Source of the DNA: Pseudomonadota bacterium | Lineage (GTDB): Bacteria; Pseudomonadota; Alphaproteobacteria; Rhizobiales; Xanthobacteraceae | Direction: 5' to 3' | Assembly (NCBI GenBank): GCA_003576765.1 | Contig: QEVP01000007.1 | Location: 1-64,000 of the forward strand | Length of the DNA: 64,000 bases | In this document: positions 55,195 to 64,000 of the stretch, in pieces | Layout of the letters: each line of letters begins with the position of its first letter | How positions within the stretch are numbered: position 1 is the stretch's first letter | Notes under the pieces: model-generated | What the model was told of the DNA's origin: nothing | The model's database searches: none | The model's input: only the letters and a program-made list of their open reading frames with translations | Position numbers and translations under genes: made by a program

Positions 55195-55988
55195 GCGCGC
55201 CCGTGCCTCTCACCCGGTCCGGCCCGCGCGGCATCGTCGGCCTCGGCGTCGTCGCGCTGGTGATGACTGCGGTGCTGGTCAGCCTCGGCGTCTGGCAGTT
55301 GCAGCGCCGCGTCGAGAAGCACGCGGTGATCGCCGCGCTCGATGAGCGGCTTGCCGCGCCGCCCGCGGCTCTGCCGCCGCGCGCCGAATGGCCGACGCTG
55401 ACGCGTGCGCGCGACGAGTTTCGCCGCGTCAGCTTTGCCGCGACCTTCGAGCCGCGCCCGCCGGCGCATGTCTATACCTCCGGCTCGGGGCTCCGCCCGG
55501 ACGTCACCGGCACCGGCGCCTGGGTGTTCGCCGCAGCCGATCTCGCCGGCGGCGGCACCGTGGTCGTGAACCGAGGCTTTGCCCCGGAGACCGCGCCCGG
55601 TGCCGGCGTCTCCGACGCAACCGACACCGCGCCGGCCGGCGCGGTGCAACTCACCGGCTATCTGCGCTTTCCCGAGCGGCCCGGCTGGTTCACCCCGGCC
55701 GCCGATCCGGTTCGCCGGCTCTGGTTCCAACGCGACCACCGCGACATGGCGCGGGCGCTGGCGTGGGGCGAGCCGGCCGGCGAGGTGGCGCCGTTCTATA
55801 TCGATCTCGAAGCGCCGGTGCCGCCCGGCGGCGTGCCGAAGCCGGGTCCGCTCAGCGTCCATCTCAAGGACGACCATTTGCAGTATGCGCTCACCTGGTT
55901 CGGCCTTGCGGCGGTCGTCGTCGCGACCTTCGGCTTCTGGCTGGCGGGCGCCCGGCGCGGGCGGGCTCAACGGGACGGGCGGAACTGA
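55191..55988 (+). CDS. SURF1 family cytochrome oxidase biogenesis protein
   Basis: This 265-residue protein has an N-terminal and a C-terminal membrane helix flanking a periplasmic domain, the SURF1 layout. Motifs are LGVWQLQRRVEKHAVIAALDERL near the start, VVVNRGFAP, and NDHLQYALTWF-like KDDHLQYALTWFGLA near the end. It helps place heme a in subunit I. The GTG start overlaps the DUF983 stop (GTGA). Confidence 0.93.
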   Translation: MSAPVPLTRSGPRGIVGLGVVALVMTAVLVSLGVWQLQRRVEKHAVIAALDERLAAPPAALPPRAEWPTLTRARDEFRRVSFAATFEPRPPAHVYTSGSGLRPDVTGTGAWVFAAADLAGGGTVVVNRGFAPETAPGAGVSDATDTAPAGAVQLTGYLRFPERPGWFTPAADPVRRLWFQRDHRDMARALAWGEPAGEVAPFYIDLEAPVPPGGVPKPGPLSVHLKDDHLQYALTWFGLAAVVVATFGFWLAGARRGRAQRDGRN

Positions 55989-56110
55989 CGCGACGGCCTT
56001 CCTTGTGAAGGCGGCCGCGACCCGGTAAAGTCTCGCTCCACCGCTGGAATTTGAAAATTTTAACATACATGTCAGGGGCTTGAGGGTTCCCTTAGGCCCG
56101 GAGGACGATC

Positions 56111-57529
56111 TTGACCGCCTATGTCTCGACGCGGGGCGACGCGCCCCGGCTCGGCTTCTGCGAGGCCATGCTCGCGGGACTTGCGCGCGATGGCGGGCTT
56201 TATGTGCCCGAAACGTGGCCGCGCCTCGGACCGGAGGCGATCGCGGCGCTGGCCGGGCGGCCCTACTGGGAAGCCGCCGTCGAGATTATCCGCCCGTTTG
56301 TCGGCGGCGAAATCTCCGATGCGGATCTCGGCCGCATGGCCAGCGACGCCTACGCCACCTTCCGCCACCCCGCCGTGGTGCCGCTCGATCAGAGCGGGGC
56401 GAACCAGTTCGTGCTGGAACTGTTCCACGGCCCGACGCTGGCCTTCAAGGACGTGGCGATGCAACTCATCGCCCGGCTGATGGACCATGCGCTGGCGGCC
56501 CGCGGCCGGCGCACCACCATCGTGGTGGCGACCTCAGGCGACACCGGCGGCGCCGCGGTCGAGGCGTTTGCAGGGCGCGGTCAGGTCGATCTGGTGGTGC
56601 TGTTCCCGCAGGGGCGCATCTCCGAGGTGCAGCGCCGGATGATGACGACGTCGGCCGCCGCCAACGTCCACGCGGTCGCTGTCGAGGGCACCTTCGACGA
56701 CTGCCAGGCGCTGGTGAAGGCGATGTTCAACCACCACGCCTTCCGCGACGAGGTGGCGCTGTCCGGCGTCAACTCGATCAACTGGGCGCGTATCGTCGCC
56801 CAGACGGTTTATTACTTCACCGCGGCGGTGGCGCTGGGCGCGCCGGCGCGCGAGGTGGGTTTCACTGTGCCGACCGGCAATTTCGGCGACGTGTTCGCCG
56901 GCTACGTCGCCAAGCGCATGGGTCTGCCGATTCGCCATCTCACCGTCGCCACCAACGTCAACGACATCCTGGCGCGCACGCTGGCGACCGGCACCTACGA
57001 GGTGCGCGAGGTCCACGCCACCGCGTCGCCTTCGATGGACATTCAGGTGTCGTCGAATTTCGAGCGGCTGGTGTTCGAGGCGACCGGGCGTAACGCCGGC
57101 GTGGTGCGCGCGCTGATGGCCTCGCTCGCGCAGTCCGGCCGCTTCACGCTGCCGGCGGCGGCGCTGGCCGCGATCCGCGCCGATTTCCGCGCCGGCCGCG
57201 CCGACGAGGAGGAAATGCAGGCCGCGATCCGCGCCGCCTGGCGCGAGGCCGGCGATCTCGTCGATCCGCACACGGCGGTGGCGCTGGCGGTCGCCGACCG
57301 CGACGCCGCCGACCGCGCGGTGCCGAACGTCGTCCTGTCCACCGCGCATGCGGCAAAGTTTCCCGATGCGGTCGAGGCTGCCTGCGGCCGCCGCCCGGCG
57401 CTGCCGGTCTGGCTCGACGGGCTGATGACGCGGCCGGAGCGCATCGACGTCCTCGCCAACGATCAAAATGCCATCGAGCGGTTCGTCAGGTCGAACAGCC
57501 GCGCCGCCAAGCAGGGGATAGCCGGATGA
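56111..57529 (+). CDS. thrC: Threonine synthase
   Basis: This 472-residue PLP enzyme converts O-phosphohomoserine to threonine. The PLP lysine is in TLAFKDVAMQL; other motifs are YVSTRG at the start, VATSGDTGGAAVEAF (phosphate loop), SINWARIVAQTVYYF and PTGNFGDVFAGYVAKRMGLP. It begins with TTG at 56111, supported by GGAGGA six to eight bases upstream. It overlaps the M16 peptidase gene by four bases. Confidence 0.96.
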   Translation: MTAYVSTRGDAPRLGFCEAMLAGLARDGGLYVPETWPRLGPEAIAALAGRPYWEAAVEIIRPFVGGEISDADLGRMASDAYATFRHPAVVPLDQSGANQFVLELFHGPTLAFKDVAMQLIARLMDHALAARGRRTTIVVATSGDTGGAAVEAFAGRGQVDLVVLFPQGRISEVQRRMMTTSAAANVHAVAVEGTFDDCQALVKAMFNHHAFRDEVALSGVNSINWARIVAQTVYYFTAAVALGAPAREVGFTVPTGNFGDVFAGYVAKRMGLPIRHLTVATNVNDILARTLATGTYEVREVHATASPSMDIQVSSNFERLVFEATGRNAGVVRALMASLAQSGRFTLPAAALAAIRADFRAGRADEEEMQAAIRAAWREAGDLVDPHTAVALAVADRDAADRAVPNVVLSTAHAAKFPDAVEAACGRRPALPVWLDGLMTRPERIDVLANDQNAIERFVRSNSRAAKQGIAG

Positions 57530-58815
57530 GCGTCGAAGTCACCAAGCTGCCGTCCGGTCTGACCGTCATCACCGATGCTATGCCGCATCTGGAGACCGCC
57601 GCGCTTGGCGTGTGGGCCGGTGTCGGCGGCCGCGACGAGAAGGAGGACGAGCACGGCATCTCGCACCTGCTCGAGCACATGGCGTTCAAGGGCACGCGCC
57701 GGCGCAACGCGCGGGAGATCGTCGAGGCCATCGAGGCGGTCGGCGGCGACCTCAACGCCGCGACCAGCACGGAGAACACCGCCTATTACGCGCGCGTGCT
57801 CAAGGCCGATGTGCCGCTGGCGCTCGACGTGTTGTCCGACATCCTGTCCGAGCCGGTGTTCGACGAGGGCGAACTCACGCGCGAGAAGGGCGTCATCGTG
57901 CAGGAGATCGGCGCGGCGCAGGATACGCCGGAAGACCTGGTGTTCGAGCACCTGAGCGAACTCGCCTATCCCGACCAGCCGATCGGCCGCTCGTTGCTCG
58001 GTACGCCGCAGACGCTGGAGCGCTTCAACAACCGCATGCTGCACGGCTACCTTGCCACCCATTATCGCGGGCCGGACATGGTGGTCGCCGCCGCCGGCCA
58101 CGTCGATCATACCCGGCTGGTCGAGGATGCGGCGCAGCGCTTTGCCGGCGTCGATGCGACCGCAGCCCCGACATCGCCGCCGGCGCGCTTCGGTGACGGT
58201 GGCGCCAAGGTGGTGCCGCGCGATCTCGAACAGGCGCATCTGGCGCTGGCGCTGGAAGGCGTGCCGCAGAGCGACGCGTCGCTGTTCAGCCTGCAGGCGC
58301 TGAGCAACCTGCTCGGCGGCGGCATGTCGTCACGGCTGTTTCAGGAAGTGCGCGAGAAGCGCGGCCTGTGCTACTCGGTCTATACCTTCCATGTGCCCTA
58401 TGCCGACACCGGATTCTTCGGGCTCTACACCGGCACCGATCCCGCCGATGCGCCGGAGATGATGGAGGTCATCGTCGACGTCATCAACGAGGCCATCGAT
58501 ACGCTGACCGAGACCGAGGTGGCGCGCGCCAAGGCGCAGATGAAGGCCGGGCTGTTGATGGCGCTGGAGAGCTGCGGCGCCCGCACCGAGCAGCTCGCGC
58601 GCCATATCCTCGCCTATGGCCGGCCGCTGTCGACCGACGAGATCGTCGCGCGCATCGATGCGGTGGACGTCGCCTCGACCCGTGCCGCGGCGCAGGCGCT
58701 GCTGTCGCGCCGGCGGCCGGCGGTGGTCGCGCTCGGCAACGGCCGGGGGCTGGACAGCGCCATCGGCTTTGCGGAAAGGTTGTCGGCGACGAGGGCGCCG
58801 GCGCGGCTTCACTGA
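57526..58815 (+). CDS. M16 family zinc peptidase (processing-peptidase-like)
   Basis: This 429-residue metallopeptidase is related to mitochondrial processing peptidase beta and PqqL. The inverted zinc motif is HLLEHMAFKGT, with the third ligand glutamate downstream near EIVEAIEAVGGDLNAATSTENT. The C-terminal half shows LLGGGMSSRLFQEVREKRGLCYSV. It is translationally coupled to thrC, an arrangement that is common in Rhizobiales though the functional reason is unclear. Confidence 0.94.
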   Translation: MSVEVTKLPSGLTVITDAMPHLETAALGVWAGVGGRDEKEDEHGISHLLEHMAFKGTRRRNAREIVEAIEAVGGDLNAATSTENTAYYARVLKADVPLALDVLSDILSEPVFDEGELTREKGVIVQEIGAAQDTPEDLVFEHLSELAYPDQPIGRSLLGTPQTLERFNNRMLHGYLATHYRGPDMVVAAAGHVDHTRLVEDAAQRFAGVDATAAPTSPPARFGDGGAKVVPRDLEQAHLALALEGVPQSDASLFSLQALSNLLGGGMSSRLFQEVREKRGLCYSVYTFHVPYADTGFFGLYTGTDPADAPEMMEVIVDVINEAIDTLTETEVARAKAQMKAGLLMALESCGARTEQLARHILAYGRPLSTDEIVARIDAVDVASTRAAAQALLSRRRPAVVALGNGRGLDSAIGFAERLSATRAPARLH

Positions 58816-58845
58816 GAAGCTTCGCGCCGGCCGGGAGCATCGGCC

Positions 58846-59433
58846 ATGGTCCTGTTCCGGTTGTCCGTTCAAGGTGCTCCGGCGCTCGAGCCGCGCGGCG
58901 GCGGCGTGCGGTTGCGTGCGCCGCAGATGACCGATTTTCCGCAATGGGCGGCCTTGCGCGAGAATAGTCGCGCCTTTCTCACCCCGTGGGAGCCGGTATG
59001 GCCGGCCGACGATCTCACCCGCGCCGGCTTCCGTCGCCGGCTGCGCCACTATGCCGACGACATCGCCGCGGATCGCGTCTACCCCTTTCTGGTCTTCCGT
59101 GACAGCGACCACGCGCTGGTCGGCGGCGTCACGCTCGCCAACGTGCGGCGCGGCATCGTGCAGGCCGGCACGCTGGGCTACTGGATCGGCGAGCCGTTCG
59201 CCGGCCAGGGCTACATGACGGCCGCGCTGCGGGCGCTGATTCCGTCGCTGTTCGGCGAACTGCACCTGCACCGGGTTGAGGCCGCTTGCATCCCGACCAA
59301 TGCCGCCTCGATCCGCGTCCTGCAGAAATGCGGTTTCGTGCGCGAGGGACTGGCGCGCCGCTATCTGTGCATCAACGGCGTCTGGCAGGATCACCTGCTG
59401 TTCGGCCTGCTGCACGAGGATTTCAAGGGGTAG
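58846..59433 (+). CDS. GNAT family N-acetyltransferase (RimJ/RimL type)
   Basis: This 195-residue acetyltransferase is of the kind that modifies ribosomal protein N-termini. Motifs are VRLRAPQMTDFPQWAALRE, TLGYWIGEPFAGQGYMTAAL (acetyl-CoA loop) and the segment ending NAASIRVLQKCGFVREG, followed by ARRYLCINGVWQDHLLFGLL. It follows the M16 gene by 30 bases and is probably in the same transcript. Confidence 0.92.
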   Translation: MVLFRLSVQGAPALEPRGGGVRLRAPQMTDFPQWAALRENSRAFLTPWEPVWPADDLTRAGFRRRLRHYADDIAADRVYPFLVFRDSDHALVGGVTLANVRRGIVQAGTLGYWIGEPFAGQGYMTAALRALIPSLFGELHLHRVEAACIPTNAASIRVLQKCGFVREGLARRYLCINGVWQDHLLFGLLHEDFKG

Positions 59434-59498
59434 GGCGCTTTGGCTTGGGGCGGTTGCGTTGCTATAACCGGCTGACTTTGCAACGGGGTCTTGAAGCG

Positions 59499-60152
59499 AT
59501 GCGGAACGGGTCGATGACGGGGCGTGGACGATGGCGCAAGGGACTGGTGGGACTGGCGGCGGCAACGCTGCTGGCCGGCTGTGGCAGCGTCGGCGGTCCG
59601 TCCTACGATAGCGGCCCCTCGATCGGCGACCGCTTCAGCCAGCTGTTTGGCGGCAGGTCGCAGGCGGTCGGCGAGGCGCCACCGCCGCCGCGAGCGGACG
59701 AGCCGACCTGCCCCTCGGTGATGATCCGTCAGGGTGCGTCGACCTATGCCGTCGGCCTGCCGGGGCAGGAGGCGAGCGGCACCAGCCTGCGCTATCAGGG
59801 CACCATCACCCGCACCGCACGCGACTGCACGCTGCGCGATGGCGAGGTGCATGCCCGGCTCGGCATCGAGGGCCGCGTCATCGTCGGGCCGGCCGGCGCG
59901 CCGCCCAGCGTCGAGCTGCCGCTGCGCGTCGCGGTGGTGGCGGAAGGGGTCAATCCGCGGACCGTCTTCACCAACGCCTATCGCACCACGGTGGCAATCC
60001 CCGAGGGTGGCAACGTCGCCTACAGCCTGGTCGCCGAGGACATCGTCTATCCGGTGCCGGCAGGGGCGGAGGGCGATTCCTACGTGTTCTACATCGGCTT
60101 CGATCCGCAGGCGCTGAAGCCCGAGCCGCGCCGCCGCACGAAGAAGCGCTGA
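59499..60152 (+). CDS. Predicted lipoprotein of unknown function
   Basis: This 217-residue protein has a basic start (MTGRGRWRKG), a hydrophobic segment and the lipobox LLAGC with the cysteine at about residue 28. A disordered Gly/Ser/Pro stretch precedes a beta-rich domain (PTCPSVMIRQGASTYAVGLP and following). Only two cysteines remain in that domain, possibly a disulfide. The tail is basic (EPRRRTKKR). No enzyme motif is seen; it probably sits on the periplasmic face of a membrane. The ATG at 59499 is used; an ATG at 59514 is an alternative. Confidence 0.75.
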   Translation: MRNGSMTGRGRWRKGLVGLAAATLLAGCGSVGGPSYDSGPSIGDRFSQLFGGRSQAVGEAPPPPRADEPTCPSVMIRQGASTYAVGLPGQEASGTSLRYQGTITRTARDCTLRDGEVHARLGIEGRVIVGPAGAPPSVELPLRVAVVAEGVNPRTVFTNAYRTTVAIPEGGNVAYSLVAEDIVYPVPAGAEGDSYVFYIGFDPQALKPEPRRRTKKR

Positions 60153-60187
60153 GGCGGCACGGCCGTTCTCCGCGACGGATGTAAAAG

Positions 60188-60217
60188 AAAAGGCCGGCTC
60201 AACAAGCCGGCCTTTTT
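60188..60217. terminator. Bidirectional terminator between the lipoprotein gene and atpF
   Basis: AGGCCGGCT (60191-60199) pairs with AGCCGGCCT (60205-60213) around five bases, with A and T runs on the two flanks. It serves both convergent transcripts. Confidence 0.85.
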
Positions 60218-60238
60218 ATTGCTGCGATGGCGACGCGC

Positions 60239-60724
60239 TCAGTTGAGCTTGCTGCGGACCTCGCCGATCCCCTTGGCGATCAGGTCGTCGGCCAGCTGAC
60301 CCTTGACCGACTGCGCCATGATCGCGCTGGCCGCGGCCACGGCCGCATCGGCGGCGGCGGCGCGGACGTCGGCCATCGCCTGCGCTTCGGCGAGTGCGAT
60401 CTTGTTCTCGGCCGACTGGGTGCGGCGGGCGACGAAGTCTTCCAGCTTGGCCTTGGCGTCGGCGGCGATGCGCTCGGCCTCGGCCTTGGCTGCCTCGACG
60501 ATGTCCTGCGCCTCGCGCTCGGCGCTGGCGCGGCGGGCGCGATAGTCGGCGACCAGCTTGGCGGCCTCGTCCTTGAGGCGGCGGGCGTCGTCAAGCTCGG
60601 CCTTGATGCGGGCGGCGCGGCGGTCGAGCGCGGTGGTCACCGCGCCCGGCACTCCGGCATAGATGAAGATGCCGATCAGCACGACGAAGGCGACGGCAAC
60701 CCAGAACTCCGGTGTCGAGATCAT
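60239..60724 (-). CDS. atpF: ATP synthase Fo subunit b
   Basis: This 161-residue stator subunit has an N-terminal membrane helix ([19 protein letters not shown]) and a long charged coiled coil rich in Ala, Lys and Glu. Together with b' it forms the peripheral stalk holding F1 to Fo. It begins four bases after b' and ends the operon before a terminator. Confidence 0.95.
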   Translation of the reverse strand: MISTPEFWVAVAFVVLIGIFIYAGVPGAVTTALDRRAARIKAELDDARRLKDEAAKLVADYRARRASAEREAQDIVEAAKAEAERIAADAKAKLEDFVARRTQSAENKIALAEAQAMADVRAAAADAAVAAASAIMAQSVKGQLADDLIAKGIGEVRSKLN

Positions 60725-60728
60725 CGCC

Positions 60729-61277
60729 TTATCCTCTCAGCGAGCGGTCGACCGCGCTTTGCACGGCACCCGCGTCGGGCTGCACGCCGGTCAGTTGCTG
60801 GACGATCGCCGCCGCCGAATCGGTAGCGATGCCGCGAACGTTGCCCATCGCCGTGTCGCGCGTTGCCGCGATGGCTTTCTCGGCCTCGGCGAGCTTGGTC
60901 GCGAGGCGGTCTTCCAGCGTCCTGCGCTCGCTTTCGGCCTGGGCGTTGAGCTTCTCGCGGGTCTCGGCGCTGATCGCCTGGGCCTTGGCGCGAGCCTCGG
61001 CGAGTTCGGTCTCGTAGGCTTTCATCTCGGCGTCGGACTGGTCGCGCAGCTTCTGGGCCGCGGCCAGATCGTCGGCGATCGCCTTCTGGCGGGCGGCGAT
61101 GATGCCGCCGACCCGCGGCAGCGCCATCCGCGCGACGATCAGGTAGAGAATGACGAACGAGATGACGAGCCACACCAGTTGCGAGGCGAAGGTGTGGGAC
61201 TCGAAGGGCGGAAACGGCGGCTTGCCGCCGTCCGCGGAGGTATGGGCGGAGGTGCCGCCCCCATGTTGTTCGGCCAC
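60729..61277 (-). CDS. atpG: ATP synthase Fo subunit b'
   Basis: This 182-residue divergent second b subunit (also called AtpX or AtpF2) is characteristic of photosynthetic bacteria and alphaproteobacteria. A polar N-terminal extension ([20 protein letters not shown]) is followed by the membrane helix [18 protein letters not shown] and a coiled coil with repeated Ala, Glu and Arg. It lies between the c and b subunit genes. Confidence 0.93.
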   Translation of the reverse strand: MAEQHGGGTSAHTSADGGKPPFPPFESHTFASQLVWLVISFVILYLIVARMALPRVGGIIAARQKAIADDLAAAQKLRDQSDAEMKAYETELAEARAKAQAISAETREKLNAQAESERRTLEDRLATKLAEAEKAIAATRDTAMGNVRGIATDSAAAIVQQLTGVQPDAGAVQSAVDRSLRG

Positions 61278-61342
61278 GACTGCCTCCCGTCAAACGATCG
61301 CGGCCCCGCAACGGGGCTGTGACCGGCGCGTCACGTTCAGGC

Positions 61343-61570
61343 TCAGAGAGCGAACAGCAGAAGAAGCGCGATCAGGAGCGAGAAGATGCCCAGCGCTTCG
61401 GTCACGGCGAAGCCGAAGATCAGGTTGGCGAACTGCCCCTGGGCTGCCGACGGGTTGCGTAGCGCGGCGGCGAGGTAGTTGCCGAAGATGATGCCGACGC
61501 CGGCGCCCGCGCCACCCATGCCGATGCAGGCGATGCCAGCGCCAATGTACTTTGCGGCGATCGGGTCCAT
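61343..61570 (-). CDS. atpE: ATP synthase Fo subunit c
   Basis: This 75-residue hairpin of two membrane helices forms the rotor ring. The glycine-rich first helix ([21 protein letters not shown]) and the loop [11 protein letters not shown] are typical; E58 in [10 protein letters not shown] is the proton-carrying carboxylate. It lies between subunit a and b'. The ATG at 61570 is used; the 29 upstream codons are leader DNA. Confidence 0.97.
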   Translation of the reverse strand: MDPIAAKYIGAGIACIGMGGAGAGVGIIFGNYLAAALRNPSAAQGQFANLIFGFAVTEALGIFSLLIALLLLFAL

Positions 61571-61634
61571 GAAGAAGCTCCTTCGTGTGTGCTGTTTGCT
61601 TGGTTGGATTGGGTTGCTTGGGAAACGCGGGCCG

Positions 61635-62381
61635 CTAGTGGCCCGGATGGATCGCATCGTTGAGATAGATGCAGGTCAGGATGGCGAACACGTAAGCCTG
61701 CAGCGCCGCCACCAGCATCTCCAGCGCGGTGATGGCGACGGTCAGCGCCAGCGGCAGCGCGGCGCCGACGACGCCGGCGATGCCGAGCGCGCCGAGCATG
61801 GTGACGAAGCTCGCGAACACCTTCAGCGTGATGTGGCCGGCCAGCATGTTGGCGAACAGACGCACGCTGTGCGAAACCGGCCGCGACAGGAACGAGATGA
61901 TCTCGATGCCCACCACCAGCGGCAGGATCGCCATCGGGATGCCGCTCGGCACGAACAGTTTGAAGAATTTCAGGCCGTTCTTGTAGAAGCCGTAGACGAT
62001 CACGGTGAGGAACACGAGAAGCGCCAGCGCCACCGTGATGATGATGTGGCTCGCCACCGTGAAGGTGTAGGGGATGACGCCGAGCATGTTCGTGACGAAC
62101 ACGAACATGAAGATGGTGAACACCAGCGGAAAGAACTTCATGCCGTGCTCACCCGCGGTCGAGCGCAGCATGTCGGCGATGAATTCGTAGCTCAGTTCGG
62201 CCAGCGACTGCACGCGGCTCGGCACCAGGCGCCGAGCGGCGGTGCCGCCGAGCATCAGGGCCGCGGTGAGGATGACGGCGACGAACATGTAGGCGGCGGA
62301 GTTCGTGAATGCGATCTCGTGGCCGCCGAAAGTGCCGATGGTGAAGAGGTTCTTGATCTCGAACTGGTGGATCGGATCCAT
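61635..62381 (-). CDS. atpB: ATP synthase Fo subunit a
   Basis: This 248-residue membrane subunit forms the proton half-channels next to the c ring. It has six or so hydrophobic segments. The essential arginine is in [15 protein letters not shown], and the C-terminal [19 protein letters not shown] is conserved. It follows atpI by 83 bases. The F1 genes (atpH-A-G-D-C) are not in the window, as is normal for this order where Fo and F1 operons are separate. Confidence 0.96.
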   Translation of the reverse strand: MDPIHQFEIKNLFTIGTFGGHEIAFTNSAAYMFVAVILTAALMLGGTAARRLVPSRVQSLAELSYEFIADMLRSTAGEHGMKFFPLVFTIFMFVFVTNMLGVIPYTFTVASHIIITVALALLVFLTVIVYGFYKNGLKFFKLFVPSGIPMAILPLVVGIEIISFLSRPVSHSVRLFANMLAGHITLKVFASFVTMLGALGIAGVVGAALPLALTVAITALEMLVAALQAYVFAILTCIYLNDAIHPGH

Positions 62382-62464
62382 TGCCCGGCCGCTCTCTCGT
62401 CGTCCCGCCGGCCGCGCCGGCGCTGAAAATCATCTCGTCCCGCTGCGGGCCTCTCAAGCGGCCT

Positions 62465-62866
62465 TCAGTCGGGGTCCTTCAGTCGCTCGTGGATGTCCGA
62501 AACCACGCCCGCGGACCGCATCAGGTTGACCACCCCGGCCGCGAAGCCGAGCAGGAAGAACACGATGAGACCCCATGGCGAGGTGGACAGCAGATAGTCG
62601 AACCCCCACCCGATCGCCGCGCCGACCGCAACGCCCGCGACCAACTCGGACGACAGCCGAAACCCGCGCGCCAGCGCCGAAGCCCGGGCGGCGGCCGTCT
62701 CGTTCTGCCGCTCCTCGCGGCCCGTCTCGATCTTGCGGCTGTCCTTCAGGTCGGACAGCCGGCGGTCGAGACGCCCAAGCCTTGCGGAAAGCGCAGCATC
62801 GTCAGGGCGCGGTTCGCCGGGTCGTCCCGCGTTCGCCGATCCGTCGTCGCGTGTGCCGTTCGCCAT
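62465..62866 (-). CDS. atpI: ATP synthase assembly protein AtpI
   Basis: This 133-residue protein has a charged, flexible N-terminal half and two C-terminal membrane helices (about 67-86 and 98-117: LVAGVAVGAAIGWGFDYLL and WGLIVFFLLGFAAGVVNLMR). AtpI aids c-ring assembly and Mg2+ handling, and sits first in the Fo operon. The start at 62866 is not supported by a strong ribosome site; GTG 62878 is possible. Confidence 0.88.
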   Translation of the reverse strand: MANGTRDDGSANAGRPGEPRPDDAALSARLGRLDRRLSDLKDSRKIETGREERQNETAAARASALARGFRLSSELVAGVAVGAAIGWGFDYLLSTSPWGLIVFFLLGFAAGVVNLMRSAGVVSDIHERLKDPD

Positions 62867-63135
62867 CGCTATCGACACCCGAAAAGAGGCCGCAAATCGC
62901 AGAAAAGAGACGTCCCGCACCCCTCGAAAGCCGCGCGGACCATACTGACGGGCCTCAAGCAAGTCAAGATTGGGCGAGGACAACGCAAATCGCGGAATTG
63001 ATTGATTTTATTGGGGAAAATAAATCGGACCGGAAACGTTGCGGCGCTGCGGCAGGAATTGCGCCAGATCGTCGCGCCGGAGCATGATCGGCATCGATGG
63101 AATCGGGATGTCATGAGCCAGACAGGGGGCCGCCA

Positions 63136-63759
63136 ATGCCGCGCCGCATCGATTATTACTTCTCGCTGCAATCGCCATGGGCCTATATCGGCCATGGCCC
63201 GTTCCGCGACGTCGTTGCCAGCCATGGCGTCGAGGTGGCGTGCAAGCCGGTGGTGCTGGTCGACCTGTTCGCCGAGACCGGCGGCCTGCCGCTGAAGCGG
63301 CGCCACCCGGTGCGCCAGCGCTACCGCATGATGGAGTTGCAGCGCTGGCGCGAGAAGCGCGGCCTCGATTTCGCCCTTCAGCCGAAGTACTGGCCGTTCG
63401 ACGCCCGGCTTGCCGACGGCATGGTGATCGCCGCGACGCTGGCGGGACACGACCCCGACGGCGTGCTGCGCCGGGCTTTTGCCGCGATCTGGGAGGAGGA
63501 GCGCGACCTCGCCGATCCGGCGACGCTGGTCGCCATCGCCGATGCCGCCGGGCTGCCGGGGCGGGAGCTGGTGGCGCGGGCTGGCACGGATGACGTCGCG
63601 GCCGTCTATGCCGGCAACCGCAGCGATGCGCTCGCCGCCGGCGTGTTCGGCTCGCCGTCCTATGTGCTCGACGGTGAGGTGTTCTGGGGGCAGGACCGGA
63701 TCGAATTGCTCGCGGATGCGTTAGCGACGGGCCGCGCGCCCTATCGGGCCGAGCCGTGA
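63136..63759 (+). CDS. 2-hydroxychromene-2-carboxylate isomerase family (DsbA-like thioredoxin fold)
   Basis: This 207-residue protein is of the HCCA isomerase/kappa-GST family. The N-terminal YYFSLQSPWAYIGH carries the serine that replaces the DsbA cysteine, and GVFGSPSYVLDGEVFWGQDR is the conserved cis-proline end. The founding enzyme isomerises a naphthalene-degradation intermediate using glutathione. In organisms without that pathway the role is unknown, perhaps glutathione-dependent isomerisation or detoxification. It is divergent from the Fo operon. Confidence 0.92.
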   Translation: MPRRIDYYFSLQSPWAYIGHGPFRDVVASHGVEVACKPVVLVDLFAETGGLPLKRRHPVRQRYRMMELQRWREKRGLDFALQPKYWPFDARLADGMVIAATLAGHDPDGVLRRAFAAIWEEERDLADPATLVAIADAAGLPGRELVARAGTDDVAAVYAGNRSDALAAGVFGSPSYVLDGEVFWGQDRIELLADALATGRAPYRAEP

Positions 63760-63776
63760 ACGTCGGGGAGGCGACC

Positions 63777-64000
63777 ATGCCGTATCGGGATCATGTCAGG
63801 CTGGTGGCGGCCGCCGCGCTGATGCTGGCGCTGCCGGCCGCCGCCGTGGCGCAGTCGGCGCCGGACGGCGAGAACGGCCGCTACACGTTTTCGACCACCG
63901 CCGACGGCGTGCTGCGGCTCGATACCCGCAGCGGCCAGGTCTCGTCCTGCACCCGCAAGGCGGGCGACTGGGCCTGCTATGCCGTGCCCGACGAACGCGC
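63777..64000 (+). CDS. Exported hypothetical protein, truncated by the window edge
   Basis: At least 74 residues are visible. A signal peptide (VRLVAAAALMLALPAAAVAQ) is followed by a domain with NGRYTFSTTADGVLRLDTRS, VSSCTRKAGDWACYAVPDER. The two cysteines may form a disulfide. I recall proteins with this start in other Rhizobiales, where a coiled-coil tail follows, but no function. GGGGAG lies upstream of the ATG, 17 bases after the previous stop, so it is likely co-transcribed with the isomerase-like gene. Confidence 0.75.
   Translation, partial: MPYRDHVRLVAAAALMLALPAAAVAQSAPDGENGRYTFSTTADGVLRLDTRSGQVSSCTRKAGDWACYAVPDER

Overview
The window looks like chromosome from a GC-rich alphaproteobacterium of the order Hyphomicrobiales (Rhizobiales), most likely near Bradyrhizobiaceae or Xanthobacteraceae. 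Supporting signs are the CtrA/ChpT cell-cycle genes, clustered GANTC sites, EcfG-type stress promoter matches, a split b/b' ATP synthase operon, the ctaC-D-B-coxF-ctaG-E cluster, and several interspersed palindromic repeats of a kind common in these families. No species can be named from sequence alone.

Layout. Positions 1-2608 hold a small mobile-element scar: an nrdD gene that has lost its 5' part, joined out of frame to an internal pstS fragment, then an AlpA-like regulator and a tyrosine integrase whose end lies 5 bases from the 3' end of a tRNA-Ile2 gene. A transporter follows (2.7-4 kb). From 4.2 to 16.7 kb lies a motility and cell-cycle block: flhA, a predicted stress-induced micropeptide, fliJ and fliI, ctrA, and a chemotaxis-type operon (chpT-cheA-cheW-cheY-cheB-cheR). 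From 16.8 to 34 kb come cysQ, csbD, malate synthase G, a sulfate ABC transporter (sbp-cysT-cysW-cysA), a CAP-domain lipoprotein, a patatin/bdhA pair, a polysaccharide flippase, an Lrp regulator divergent from an AceE-like E1 enzyme, glsB, an acetyltransferase and cspA.

From 34.4 to 43 kb come an Fsr-like efflux pump, tRNA-Thr and the conserved murA-DUF2948-hisD-UPF0262-phosphatase-maf-yacG cluster. This cluster is interrupted by a divergent EamA/TetR pair with two palindromic operators, and it lacks infA at its usual place. From 43 to 46.5 kb are glutathione genes (GST, MarR, gshA) and a PAN-domain protein. From 46.7 to 59.4 kb are tldD, ialB, the aa3 oxidase genes with assembly factors (ctaB, coxF, ctaG, DUF983, surf1), thrC, an M16 peptidase and a GNAT acetyltransferase. 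The window ends with a lipoprotein, the Fo ATP synthase operon (atpI-B-E-b'-b, minus strand), an HCCA-isomerase-like thioredoxin-fold protein and the start of an exported protein.

How it fits together. Candidate CtrA boxes lie before flhA, fliI and ctrA, four GANTC sites lie before ctrA, and chpT heads the adjacent che operon. This suggests one circuit joining the cell cycle, flagellar export and a chemotaxis-like signalling array. Two EcfG-like promoters (before a 69-residue membrane peptide and csbD) point to the general stress response. No single wholly unknown system is evident. The most unusual pieces are the nrdD/pstS mosaic, the regulatory cluster around ctrA, and the orphan AceE-like E1.
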